DNA of 52,833 nt from positions 1-52,833 of the forward strand of contig JAJCYA010000069.1 in NCBI GenBank assembly GCA_029263095.1, given 5' to 3'. Shown here piece by piece: positions 1-9,006 of the stretch (the stretch's first letter is position 1; every line of letters starts with the position of its first letter). A model generated the notes under the pieces. The model saw only the letters and a list, made by a program, of their open reading frames with translations. It did no database searches and was not told where the DNA came from. Both the position numbers and the translations under genes were made by a program. The stretch is from Acidimicrobiia bacterium. GTDB lineage: Bacteria > Actinomycetota > Acidimicrobiia > Spongiisociales > UBA11373.

Positions 1-999
<999 letters not shown>

Positions 1000-1063
1000 T
1001 GACGAGTGAGCAGCTGACTACCGGCGGAGAAGAGAGCCCACGATCGAGGACTGATCGCTCAAC

Positions 1064-3493
1064 ATGACCGACACACCAAGCGACCGCGTCGAACTGATCG
1101 ACATCGAGCACGAGATGAAGAACTCCTTCTTGGAGTACGCGATGTCGGTGATCGTGTCGCGCGCTCTTCCCGATGTGCGCGACGGATTAAAGCCGGTACA
1201 TCGCCGAATCCTGTTCTCGATGTGGGACTCGGGAATCAGGCCTACGGGTCCGTATCGCAAGAGCGCCCGCGTGGTGGGCGACGTCATGGGTTGGTTTCAC
1301 CCCCATTCCAACGACGCCATCTACGACGCCCTGGTCAGGATGGGTCAGGAACACGCCAGTAGGTACACCCTGATCGATCCTCAGGGCAACTTCGGAACGG
1401 TGGATGATCCTCCTGCGGCGATGCGCTACACCGAGTGTCGACTCGAGAAGCTGGCGTCTCATCTACTCGACGGGATAGATGAGGAGACGGTCGATTTCGG
1501 CGACAACTATTCGGGGGAGCGCACCGAGCCACTCGTTCTCCCAGCCCGCTACCCGAATCTTCTGGTCAACGGATCCACGGGGATCGCGGTGGGTATGGCC
1601 ACCAACATTCCTCCCCACAACCTGGGAGAGATCATCGAAGCCACCCTGCACGTTCTCGAGAATCCAGATGCCACAGCCGACGACATGCTCGAATTCGTAA
1701 AGGGCCCCGACTTCCCAACAGCGGGATTCATCCTGGGCAACAAGGGAGTTCGTGACGCACTTCTCACGGGCCGAGGGTCGGTAAAGATGCGCGCCGTCTG
1801 TGACGTCGAGGAGATCCGCAAGGGACGGATGGCCATCATCGTTACGGAAATCCCGTATCAGGTCTCGCGTGATCGGATCATGGAGAAGATTGCTCAGGTG
1901 GTCCGCGAGAAGAAGATCAATGGGATCGCCGACCTGCGCGACGAGTCGGACCGCAATGGGATGCGCATGGTCATCGAGTTGAAGCGCGACACTGTTCCTC
2001 AGGTCGTACTCAACCAGCTCTACAAGCTCACCCAGCTACAGGAGAGCTTCGGAGTCAACATGGTTGCTCTGGTCGACGGAGTACCGCGCACACTCAACGT
2101 CGTCGAGATGATCGGGCACTACATCGATCATCAGATGGAGGTGATCGAACGGCGAACTCGGTTCCGGTTGGGTAAGGCCGAAGCCAGGGCACACATTGTC
2201 GAAGGCCTGCTCCTTGCACTCGACAACATCGACGAAGTAGTCAGAATCATCAGGGGATCAAATGACACCGATGCCGCTCGCACCGCTCTCATGGAGGCGT
2301 TTGAGTTCTCGGAGATTCAGGCCCAGCACATCCTCGACATGCCGTTGCGGCGCCTCACTGCTCTCGAGACGAGCAAGTTGCGCGAGGAGCACGCAGCGCT
2401 ACAGAAACTGATCAAGCATCTGAACAGCCTGCTCAAGAGCCCGGCGAAGCGTCGCAAACTAATAGCGGAGGAGCTAGAGGAGATCCGTGAGACGTTCGCC
2501 GACAAGCGGCGTAGTCGGATCATTCCCGACGATGGAGACCTCTCGTTGGAGGACCTCATCGCCGACGAGGAGATAGTGGTGACCGTCACGGCGAACGGCT
2601 ATATCAAGGCGGTCAACGCTTCGTCCTATCGGCGCCAGGGTCGTGGCGGCAGGGGAGTAAAGGGAGAGAACCTGCGTGAGGACGATGCCATCACTCGGGT
2701 GCTCCACACCACTGCTCATTCCTACCTGCTGTTCTTTACCAACCGAGGCAGGGTTCATCGGATCAAGGCGCACGAGTTGCCTCGCAAGGATCGCACCGCC
2801 AAGGGGGTGTTGGCCCAGTCGGTGATGCCGCTGCAACCGGACGAGTCGATTGAGGCTGTCGTCGATATGCGGGATTACGAGACGGCGAAGTACCTCGTGA
2901 TCGCTACCAAGAACGGTCAGATCAAGAAGACGAGATTCGCCGAGTACGACAGTCGTCAGAACCAACTCATCGCCATCAGCCTCAGGGACGATGACGAGGT
3001 CGTGTCGGTTCGCACCACCATGGGCGACAAGCGGCTGCTTCTGTTCACGGCGCAGGGCATGGGCATCAGGTTCGAGGAGTCCGACATCCGACCCATGGGT
3101 CGCGACACCCAGGGGGTGCGAGGGATCAAACTGCGCGAAGGCGACAGAGTGGTCTCGGCTGTTTCCGATCAGGAAGGTGACGAGGTGCTGTTGCTCACCA
3201 GCGGCGGGTACGGCAAGCGCACCAAGATGACCGACTTTCGACCACAGAACCGTGGGGGAGTGGGACTCAAGGCAATCAAGCTCACTCGGGTACGAGGCAC
3301 GCTGGTGACCGCCAGAGCGGTTTGGAAGGGAGCCGAGATCTTCGTGACCTCGACCGACGGGATCGTCATCAAGATGACAACGGACACCATCAGCCGTCAG
3401 AAGCGCGACGCCACCGGAGTAAAGGTCATGGACGTGGGTTCGGATGCAGCCATCTCATCGTTCACTCTGGTGCCGACGGAAGACGAAGAGTAG
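1064..3493 (+). CDS. gyrA: DNA gyrase subunit A
   Basis: The 809-aa product cuts and reseals DNA. The catalytic tyrosine is Y122 in AAMRYTE. The winged-helix breakage domain is followed by a coiled coil (about 340-480) and a C-terminal beta-pinwheel with a GyrA-box, QGRGGRG, near residue 528, which supports gyrase rather than topoisomerase IV. The start is ATG, with GAGGA 13 nt upstream. The quinolone pocket reads HPHSNDAIYD (S82-N83-D84), where most bacteria have HPHGDS/A-A/S-I/V-YD. The glycine, the first aspartate and the serine/alanine are therefore all replaced, while the distal Asp (D88) is kept. Identity as GyrA follows from the motifs and from gyrB next to it. Confidence 0.98.
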   Translation: MTDTPSDRVELIDIEHEMKNSFLEYAMSVIVSRALPDVRDGLKPVHRRILFSMWDSGIRPTGPYRKSARVVGDVMGWFHPHSNDAIYDALVRMGQEHASRYTLIDPQGNFGTVDDPPAAMRYTECRLEKLASHLLDGIDEETVDFGDNYSGERTEPLVLPARYPNLLVNGSTGIAVGMATNIPPHNLGEIIEATLHVLENPDATADDMLEFVKGPDFPTAGFILGNKGVRDALLTGRGSVKMRAVCDVEEIRKGRMAIIVTEIPYQVSRDRIMEKIAQVVREKKINGIADLRDESDRNGMRMVIELKRDTVPQVVLNQLYKLTQLQESFGVNMVALVDGVPRTLNVVEMIGHYIDHQMEVIERRTRFRLGKAEARAHIVEGLLLALDNIDEVVRIIRGSNDTDAARTALMEAFEFSEIQAQHILDMPLRRLTALETSKLREEHAALQKLIKHLNSLLKSPAKRRKLIAEELEEIRETFADKRRSRIIPDDGDLSLEDLIADEEIVVTVTANGYIKAVNASSYRRQGRGGRGVKGENLREDDAITRVLHTTAHSYLLFFTNRGRVHRIKAHELPRKDRTAKGVLAQSVMPLQPDESIEAVVDMRDYETAKYLVIATKNGQIKKTRFAEYDSRQNQLIAISLRDDDEVVSVRTTMGDKRLLLFTAQGMGIRFEESDIRPMGRDTQGVRGIKLREGDRVVSAVSDQEGDEVLLLTSGGYGKRTKMTDFRPQNRGGVGLKAIKLTRVRGTLVTARAVWKGAEIFVTSTDGIVIKMTTDTISRQKRDATGVKVMDVGSDAAISSFTLVPTEDEE

Positions 3494-3590
3494 GCGGGGA
3501 GCCAGTAGGTCGCGGAGCCGTTTGGTACCTCTTTGCCACTCGTTTCCGAGGTGTCTCGGTAACCTGCGCCAGGTCATAGACAGGAGCAGC

Positions 3591-4118
3591 ATGGCTGTAC
3601 AGCGCGTGCGCCGCGTCATCCGCAAAGTAGACCCGTGGACCGTCCTCAAGGTCTCATTGATATTCAACGCGATGATGGCGCTCGTCTTTGTGCTCGGAAC
3701 CGTGATCTTCTGGGCGATCTTCGTCAATGCCGGGATTCCAGAGCGCATCAACGAGTTGGCGCTCCTCATCGGTCTGGAGAACGGGATCAATCTCGACGGC
3801 CAGGTCTACTTCAGGATCGTGATACTGCTGTCGGTGATAGGCACCATCATGATGACGGGATTCTTCACGCTGGGCGCAGTGATCTACAACCTCATCAGCG
3901 ATCTTGTCGGGGGAGTCGAGATCATCGTTCTCGAGGAGTCGGGAGCGCCTCAGGGAACCAGGCCACGGGTGAGCTTGCCGGCCGCGCCCGAGCGGGGCCC
4001 ACAACGCCGCAATATCCTTCCCGATGTAAAGCCGGTCACCAGACCGGAGCGCCAACACGACAGAACCGAGGAGACCAGGGAGTCGGCGGCCGTCGAATTC
4101 CCGCCGACGGGGACGTGA
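3591..4118 (+). CDS. DUF3566-family membrane protein following gyrA
   Basis: A 175-aa protein with a basic N-terminus (MAVQRVRRVIRKVDPW), one transmembrane segment at about residues 18-43, an external loop, a second one at about 78-102, and a hydrophilic Pro/Arg-rich tail predicted to be cytoplasmic. This is the DUF3566 pattern, a family found directly after gyrA in many Actinomycetota; its function is unknown. ATG 3591 is chosen because AGGAGC lies 6 bases upstream and the protein then begins with the conserved basic segment. It is 97 bp after gyrA in the same direction, so co-transcription is possible. In many relatives tRNA-Ile and tRNA-Ala follow here; in this genome they lie at 29.5 kb. 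Confidence 0.85.
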   Translation: MAVQRVRRVIRKVDPWTVLKVSLIFNAMMALVFVLGTVIFWAIFVNAGIPERINELALLIGLENGINLDGQVYFRIVILLSVIGTIMMTGFFTLGAVIYNLISDLVGGVEIIVLEESGAPQGTRPRVSLPAAPERGPQRRNILPDVKPVTRPERQHDRTEETRESAAVEFPPTGT

Positions 4119-4226
4119 GTCGGCGCCTTTGGCGCATCCAGGGTTGGTCGGCTTCTGCGGAGTCTCCCGCAATTGGCAATGAGCAAGAAGTCTCGACAGC
4201 AACTGGCTATTGCCTAGAGGAGGGGG

Positions 4227-4976
4227 TCAGTCCAAGGTGTACGTTGCTACGCCGAGTCCCATTCTGAGGGCGACGGCCAAGTAGTCCTCTGCAACGTCTC
4301 GCGGCTCCAGGGCGCCCGAAAGAGCACTCGTGGCAGCCACAACAGCTCCGGCCGCGAGAGCAATCGCCTCCAAGTGATCTCCTGCGTCCGATACCCCGAC
4401 GATGCGTCTTTCCGTAGCTTCCCCGACCCTTCCGACGATCGTGGCCGTGGCTCCGGCCCACGGCCCGTCGACTGGCACTGCGACCCGGATGGTGTTTGCT
4501 TCATTCCCAACTCGGCGGCCCCATCTCGCCCCCACGGGATCAGGGAAGGCGACAGGGGTACCGCGCCGGCGCGGCTTGCCGTGCTCGGTCCACGCGATCA
4601 CGGTGTCGAGCGGTTGGTCGGTACGGGCCGCCTCGTGCACTGCAAGCGTCTCGGCCAGTCCGGCAAGTGAGCAATTGGTGAGCACCAACTTGCTCGTCCG
4701 CGAGTACTGCTCGGCAACGTTGGGTGAGATGGCACCTGGGACCGCGCACGACAGGCCGTCTTCCACGGCCAATCCGGCGAGAGCAGACGAGGCCTCGCCG
4801 TCGTCGGTGACCAGGACGTCGAAGCCTTCGAGAGTCGAGATCGGGAGGGTGCGGCGGTCTTGGACCAATCCGGGATGGTCGCCGTACAACCCGAGAGCGA
4901 CCAGGGAAGACTCGGCTGTGAGGATTCTCCCGGTCCTCGTTCCGACATCACCTATGGCGTTGAGTGCGATCCGCAT
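4227..4976 (-). CDS. Putative NAD(P)-binding (Rossmann-like) protein, function unknown
   Basis: A 249-aa protein. The N-terminus, MRIALNAIGDVGTRTGRIL, has the hydrophobic strand and glycine-containing loop of a dinucleotide-binding fold. A second strand (FDVLVTDDG, about 52-60) and a serine/asparagine-rich segment (KLVLTNCS) follow, a layout seen in homoserine- and dihydrodipicolinate-type dehydrogenases. I do not recognise a specific family. ATG 4976 is preferred because it starts exactly at the fold; another ATG lies six codons upstream (4994). The gene is divergent from the B12-uptake operon, with about 400 bp between. It could belong to cobalamin or amino-acid metabolism, but nothing in the sequence shows this. 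Confidence 0.6.
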   Translation of the reverse strand: MRIALNAIGDVGTRTGRILTAESSLVALGLYGDHPGLVQDRRTLPISTLEGFDVLVTDDGEASSALAGLAVEDGLSCAVPGAISPNVAEQYSRTSKLVLTNCSLAGLAETLAVHEAARTDQPLDTVIAWTEHGKPRRRGTPVAFPDPVGARWGRRVGNEANTIRVAVPVDGPWAGATATIVGRVGEATERRIVGVSDAGDHLEAIALAAGAVVAATSALSGALEPRDVAEDYLAVALRMGLGVATYTLD

Positions 4977-5115
4977 CAATCGGCCGGGTCCCATGACCCC
5001 GGTGCGACCGGCACCTCGGAAGAGTTGGTGCGGCGAAAGGCGAGGAGAGCGACGGCGATCACGATGGCTGCGCTGAGTAGGCGGGTCATCCGTGATCGCA
5101 TGTGCAGAGTGTATT

Positions 5116-5154
5116 AGCTGTCCGGAGTCTGGGGTCTGGGTACTCCGAACAGCT
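5116..5154. repeat. Inverted repeat upstream of the B12 riboswitch
   Basis: Two 13-nt arms (5116-5128 AGCTGTCCGGAGT and 5142-5154 ACTCCGAACAGCT) pair with a single C/A mismatch around a 13-nt G-rich loop. It lies between the divergent dehydrogenase-like gene and the riboswitch. No T-tract follows, so it looks more like an operator or a leader hairpin than a terminator. Confidence 0.45.
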
Positions 5155-5159
5155 ACGCT

Positions 5160-5300
5160 GTGGGCGTTCGGGATACGGGTCCCGAACGACTCGGCGGCTC
5201 CTCCGGGAGGACGCAAGAGCGAAGTCCGGTTCGAATCCGGCGCTGTCCCGCAACCGTGAAGCCCTTCGGGGACGAGTCGGGTCGCCTGCCATCGGGTCGG
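5160..5300 (+). promoter_or_regulatory. Cobalamin (B12) riboswitch
   Basis: The conserved B12-box core is clear: AAGTCCGGTTCGAATCCGGCG (start 5222), then GCTGTCCCGCAACCGTGAA, and later GACGAGTCGGGTCGCCTGCC ending near 5290. These are the hallmark segments of the adenosylcobalamin aptamer. Flanking complementary stretches (GACTCGG/CGAGTC) close the structure, so the outer limits given are approximate. It precedes btuF-btuC-btuD, the expected regulon. Binding of cobalamin normally shuts off the downstream gene; the likely expression platform is annotated separately at 5350-5374. Confidence 0.92.
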
Positions 5301-5349
5301 ATTGGCACACCTTCGGAGGAAGGGTGGCCGCCTCGGCGCACCACCGTTT

Positions 5350-5374
5350 CCTCCTCGAATTCGAGGAGGTTTTT
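5350..5374 (+). terminator. Riboswitch expression platform: palindrome carrying the btuF SD, followed by T5
   Basis: A perfect 20-bp palindrome (5350-5369, arms CCTCCTCGAA/TTCGAGGAGG) is followed at once by TTTTT (5370-5374). The 3' arm contains GAGGAGG, the only plausible Shine-Dalgarno sequence for btuF (ATG 5377, 7 nt away). Folding would both hide the ribosome-binding site and resemble an intrinsic terminator. The alternative pairing with the aptamer's regulatory loop was not resolved by eye. Confidence 0.75.
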
Positions 5375-5376
5375 GT

Positions 5377-6285
5377 ATGAAGAGGCTCATTGGCCTGGTA
5401 TTGACGCTCGGATTGCTGATCGTTGCCTGTGGCGATGATGATCCGGGAGTCACCACATCGACTCGATCGGACGGTGGAGCCTTCCCGGTGACCGTGCGCG
5501 GCAGTGAGATCAGTCGATTGCCGGAGCGGATCGTTTCTCTTTCGGCGACGCACACCGAAATCCTCTACGAGATCGGTGCCGGTCCGGCGATCGTCGGAAC
5601 CGACCTGTTTTCGGACTATCCGAGCGCGGCCAACGAAACGGAGAAGGTGGACGCCTTCAATCTGAGCGTCGAGGCGGTAGCTGCGCTCGATCCCGATCTC
5701 GTGATCCTCTCCTTCGACCCAGGAGACGCCGTTTCCGGACTCACCGCCCTCGGAATCTCCGTGGTGCTCTTTGCAGCGCCGGGACCTGCGACGCTTGCAG
5801 ATGTGTACGACGAGGTGAGGGATGTCGGATCCGCCGCCGGGCATTCGGAGGAGGCCGACGCATTGGTGACGCGGATGTCGAGGGACATCGACGGGATTCT
5901 TGCCCAGATCCCCGAGAATGTTCGGGCCTATACGTTCTTCCTCGAACTCGACTCGGCCTTGTTCACCGCGGGTTCGGGGACCCTGCTCGATTCGATCTTT
6001 GGGATGCTGGGGCTACAGAGCATTGTGGACCCATCTGACGGGCCCTTTCCGCAGCTGTCATCCGAGTTCGTCATTGGCACCAATCCCGATTTTGTGTTCC
6101 TGGCCGACACCGTCTGCTGTGGTGAGTCCGCTGAGACGGTGATGGCGCGACCAGGGTGGGCCGAGATGTCTGCGGTGCGCAATGGGACAGTTATCGAACT
6201 GGACGACAGCGTTGTTTCACGGTGGGGCCCCCGTTTGGTCGATCTGATCCGCACTATCTCGAAGGAGGTCTACGGGGTCGGATGA
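5377..6285 (+). CDS. btuF: Cobalamin ABC transporter substrate-binding lipoprotein
   Basis: A 302-aa lipoprotein. The signal peptide ends in a lipobox, LLIVAC, with Cys18 as lipidation site, so the protein is anchored outside the membrane. The body matches the periplasmic-binding TroA/BtuF superfamily: LPERIVSLSATHTEILYEIGA, then DLVILS and a C-terminal domain joined by a long helix. The ATG at 5377 has a strong SD (GAGGAGG) inside the riboswitch hairpin; frames open further upstream would run through the riboswitch. Substrate assignment to B12 rests on the riboswitch. Iron-siderophore binding proteins share the fold and would be the alternative without it. The stop overlaps the start of the permease gene. 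Confidence 0.9.
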   Translation: MKRLIGLVLTLGLLIVACGDDDPGVTTSTRSDGGAFPVTVRGSEISRLPERIVSLSATHTEILYEIGAGPAIVGTDLFSDYPSAANETEKVDAFNLSVEAVAALDPDLVILSFDPGDAVSGLTALGISVVLFAAPGPATLADVYDEVRDVGSAAGHSEEADALVTRMSRDIDGILAQIPENVRAYTFFLELDSALFTAGSGTLLDSIFGMLGLQSIVDPSDGPFPQLSSEFVIGTNPDFVFLADTVCCGESAETVMARPGWAEMSAVRNGTVIELDDSVVSRWGPRLVDLIRTISKEVYGVG

Positions 6286-7316
6286 CGACCGATACGCTTC
6301 GTCGACCATCGGTCTTCTCCCTACTTCTGGTGGGGGGAGTGTTGTTCGGCGCGTTGGTTGCTGCGGTGCTGATCGGGCCGGTTGCACTGGATCCCTGGGC
6401 AGTGCTCCAGGAGGTGTTGGATCACCTTCCGTTCGTCGATGTCGATTCGGGTCTCGACGCCCGCCAGGCCGCGATCGTTTGGGAGTTGCGTCTGCCCCGC
6501 GCAGTACTCGGAGCCCTGGTCGGGGCGACTCTTGCCGTGGCCGGCTCGGCGTATCAGGGTGTGTTCCGAAACCCGTTGGCTGATCCGTACCTGCTTGGTG
6601 TGGCCGCCGGCGCGGGTCTGGGAGCGACGATCGCCATTGTTGCTTCAGGATCGGGAGCGGTCGTCGTCCCTCTGGCTGCCTTCGTCGGAGCCGTCGCGGC
6701 CGTGGTCGCCACCTACGCACTGGGAGCGACCGGTGGAGGTCGGCGCACGGGGAACACGCTGATCCTTGCCGGCGTAGCTGTCGCCGCCTCGTTGACTGCG
6801 GCGCAGACGTTCGTGCAGCAACGCAATGCTGAGACGATCCGTGAGGTGTATGCCTGGATTCTGGGTCGGCTCGGAACCACCGGCTGGGGTGATGTCGCTC
6901 TCATGGCCCCGTACGCCGTGGTTTCGATCATCGTGATTCTCCTACACAGGAGACTCCTCGACGTTCTAGCTGTCGGAGAGGACGAGGCCAGAACCCTCGG
7001 CGTGCGACCGGAACGGGTTCGAACTGCAGTGGTGATCGCGGCGACTCTGGGTACGGCGGGAGCAGTCGCCGTCAGCGGCTTGATAGGGTTTGTGGGGATA
7101 GTGGTTCCGCACACGATCCGGCTCATGGTGGGAGCGTCCTACCGGGCGATCGTTCCGCTAACTGTGCTCGGTGGCGCGGCCTTTCTGGTGCTCGCCGATC
7201 TGGTGGCGAGGACGGCGCTATCGCCCTCCGAGGTACCGATAGGGGTTGTCACCGCGATCATCGGAGGTCCCTTCTTTGTCGTGGTCCTTCGAACCAGTCG
7301 GCGGGGGGCGCTGTGA
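6282..7316 (+). CDS. btuC: Cobalamin ABC transporter permease (FecCD/BtuC family)
   Basis: A 344-aa polytopic membrane protein of the FecCD family with about ten hydrophobic segments. Family landmarks include LRLPRAVLGALVGATLAVAGSAYQ near residues 70-89, RNPLADPYLLGVAAGAG after it, and GFVGIVVPHTIRL near 270, the region that docks the ATPase. The ATG at 6282 overlaps the btuF stop by 4 bases, with AAGGAGGT at 6262-6269, so translation is coupled. It forms the membrane channel for B12 import with BtuD. Specificity for cobalamin is inferred from the riboswitch upstream. Confidence 0.9.
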   Translation: MTTDTLRRPSVFSLLLVGGVLFGALVAAVLIGPVALDPWAVLQEVLDHLPFVDVDSGLDARQAAIVWELRLPRAVLGALVGATLAVAGSAYQGVFRNPLADPYLLGVAAGAGLGATIAIVASGSGAVVVPLAAFVGAVAAVVATYALGATGGGRRTGNTLILAGVAVAASLTAAQTFVQQRNAETIREVYAWILGRLGTTGWGDVALMAPYAVVSIIVILLHRRLLDVLAVGEDEARTLGVRPERVRTAVVIAATLGTAGAVAVSGLIGFVGIVVPHTIRLMVGASYRAIVPLTVLGGAAFLVLADLVARTALSPSEVPIGVVTAIIGGPFFVVVLRTSRRGAL

Positions 7317-8080
7317 TAGAGGTGCGAGAACTCATCGTCCACTACAACGGCCGGGCGGCGGTGGACGGTGTCGGCCTTTCAGTAGCAGCGGGTGAGTGGT
7401 TGGGGTTGATAGGACCCAACGGCGCCGGTAAGTCGTCGCTCCTCGGTGCCGTCGCCGGGACGGTGCCTCATCAGGGTGCCGTGAGGATCGGAGGTCGGTT
7501 GTCGCTCGAGATGGGTCGCCGTGAGGCGGCCCGGTCGGTAGCCGTCGTACCTCAGCACCCGGTTCTACCGGAGTCGATGGCGGTGATCGACTACGTGATG
7601 CTGGGCCGGACTCCTCACCTCGGGTATTTGGCGGCGGAATCGGAGGAGGATGTTGCAGTCACCGAAGCCGCCATGTGGGATCTCGGAATCATCCACTTGG
7701 CCGAACGATCTCTCGGAAGCCTCTCCGGAGGGGAACGACAGCGGTGTGTGCTGGCACGCGCGCTGGCTCAGGAGGCCCCGGTGTTGTTGCTCGACGAGCC
7801 AACGAGCGCTCTCGACATAGGACACCGCCAGCAAGTCCTCGACTTGGTGGCCGACCTGCAACGGACCCGCTCGATAGCGGTCCTAGCCGCCATGCATGAC
7901 CTGACGCTGGCGGCTCAATACGCCGATCGTCTCGCTCTCATGATCGATGGGAGGATCTCGGTGGAGGGATCGGCCACCCAGGTGCTGACGGAGTCGGCGA
8001 TCGCGGCGTTCTCCGGGGCCAGGGTCTCTGTGATAGAGGGCCCCGCCGGAGAGATTGTGGTAGTTCCACGGAGGAGCTGA
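7313..8080 (+). CDS. btuD: Cobalamin ABC transporter ATP-binding protein
   Basis: A 255-aa ATPase with Walker A GPNGAGKSS (near residue 37), signature LSGGERQR, Walker B VLLLDEPTSALD and the switch His in AAMHDLTLA. These place it in the FecE/BtuD-type importer ATPases. Translation starts at a GTG that overlaps the btuC stop (GTGA), again indicating coupling. It powers uptake through BtuC and completes the three-gene operon; no terminator is obvious in the 29 bp before the convergent VIT-type gene. Confidence 0.9.
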   Translation: MIEVRELIVHYNGRAAVDGVGLSVAAGEWLGLIGPNGAGKSSLLGAVAGTVPHQGAVRIGGRLSLEMGRREAARSVAVVPQHPVLPESMAVIDYVMLGRTPHLGYLAAESEEDVAVTEAAMWDLGIIHLAERSLGSLSGGERQRCVLARALAQEAPVLLLDEPTSALDIGHRQQVLDLVADLQRTRSIAVLAAMHDLTLAAQYADRLALMIDGRISVEGSATQVLTESAIAAFSGARVSVIEGPAGEIVVVPRRS

Positions 8081-8109
8081 CCACCTTCCGGAAACGACGA
8101 CCGACGACG

Positions 8110-8844
8110 CTAGGCGTAGGTGTTGTAGAGCACCCCGACCCCGTAAGAAATGACGGCGCCGGCGGCGGCTATGAGCACGTTCTCGGTCCCGCTCCAGACC
8201 CAACTCTTGCGGGTCACGAAGGTCTTGACGACCCCGACTGCGAATAGAGCCAAACCGGAGCCGATCGCCGCGATGAACAGACCGAGCCAGGTGCTGTCCA
8301 CGAAGAAGAACGGGACCACGGACGGAAGGGAACCGGCCAGGAACAGCAGACCCGACAGGACTGCCGCCGTGTAGGGAGATCGACGTTCCTCGTCTACGAC
8401 GCCGAACTCGAGCGCCATCATCACCTTGAGGAAGGCCTCGTCGTCCTTGTCCAGTGCCTGAGCGACTCGCTCAACTTCTTCGGCACCGAGACCCATGTCC
8501 CCGAACATTTCTCGGATCTCTTCGAGTTCTATGTCGCGGTGGAACTCGAGGTGTTCGATCTCGAGCTCTCTCTCCGAGTCGAAGACCTCTTCCTGCGACT
8601 TGGTGGCGATGTACTCACCAGCCGCCATGGAGATCGCGCCGGCGGCACTCGCAGCCAGACCGGTGAGAAGAACGTCGCGGGACCCGAGGCCACCACCAAC
8701 CACGCCGGCCACGAGCAGAAAGATGGAGACGAGGCCGTCGTTGACGCCCAGGATGATGTCGCGCATGTACTGGCGGCTCGGGCCGACATGGGGTCGGTAA
8801 GGGTGCTCCTCGGCGGCGGTGGCATCTGTGTGAATCGCGCTCAT
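8110..8844 (-). CDS. VIT1/CCC1-family metal (Fe/Mn) transporter
   Basis: A 244-aa membrane protein of the vacuolar-iron-transporter family. After a His-containing N-terminus comes the family signature RDIILGVNDGLVSIFLLVAGVVGG (first helix), then SMAAGEYIATKSQEE. An acidic amphipathic cytoplasmic segment rich in Glu (about residues 85-145), a likely metal-binding region, follows, and then three more hydrophobic helices. ATG 8844 fits best: TACAAT (8857-8852) sits 7 nt upstream with no SD, the pattern of a leaderless actinobacterial mRNA. In relatives these proteins export or store iron or manganese; the direct substrate cannot be read from the sequence. Confidence 0.85.
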   Translation of the reverse strand: MSAIHTDATAAEEHPYRPHVGPSRQYMRDIILGVNDGLVSIFLLVAGVVGGGLGSRDVLLTGLAASAAGAISMAAGEYIATKSQEEVFDSERELEIEHLEFHRDIELEEIREMFGDMGLGAEEVERVAQALDKDDEAFLKVMMALEFGVVDEERRSPYTAAVLSGLLFLAGSLPSVVPFFFVDSTWLGLFIAAIGSGLALFAVGVVKTFVTRKSWVWSGTENVLIAAAGAVISYGVGVLYNTYA

Positions 8845-9006
8845 CGGGGTGATTGTAAGTGTGTCGTCGGCTGCGCCGTCTCCCACGATTGGCAAGGGTC
8901 GTCGGCAATTGCCGCTGCCACAGTCGACAAGGGATTCGGCTGTTGCCCGTCTCATATCTCGTCACGGCTTGCCCATGGGGGCTTCTGTCGTAGTCTTCCG
9001 GAACCG

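Noticed and set aside
4402-5076. Long plus-strand reading frame opposite the dehydrogenase-like gene
   Set aside because: Arg/Ser/Pro-rich shadow of the minus-strand gene; no family features or ribosome site.
5086-5844. 252-codon minus-strand frame crossing the riboswitch and btuF
   Set aside because: It overlaps a clear riboswitch and a clear lipoprotein gene; low-complexity composition.
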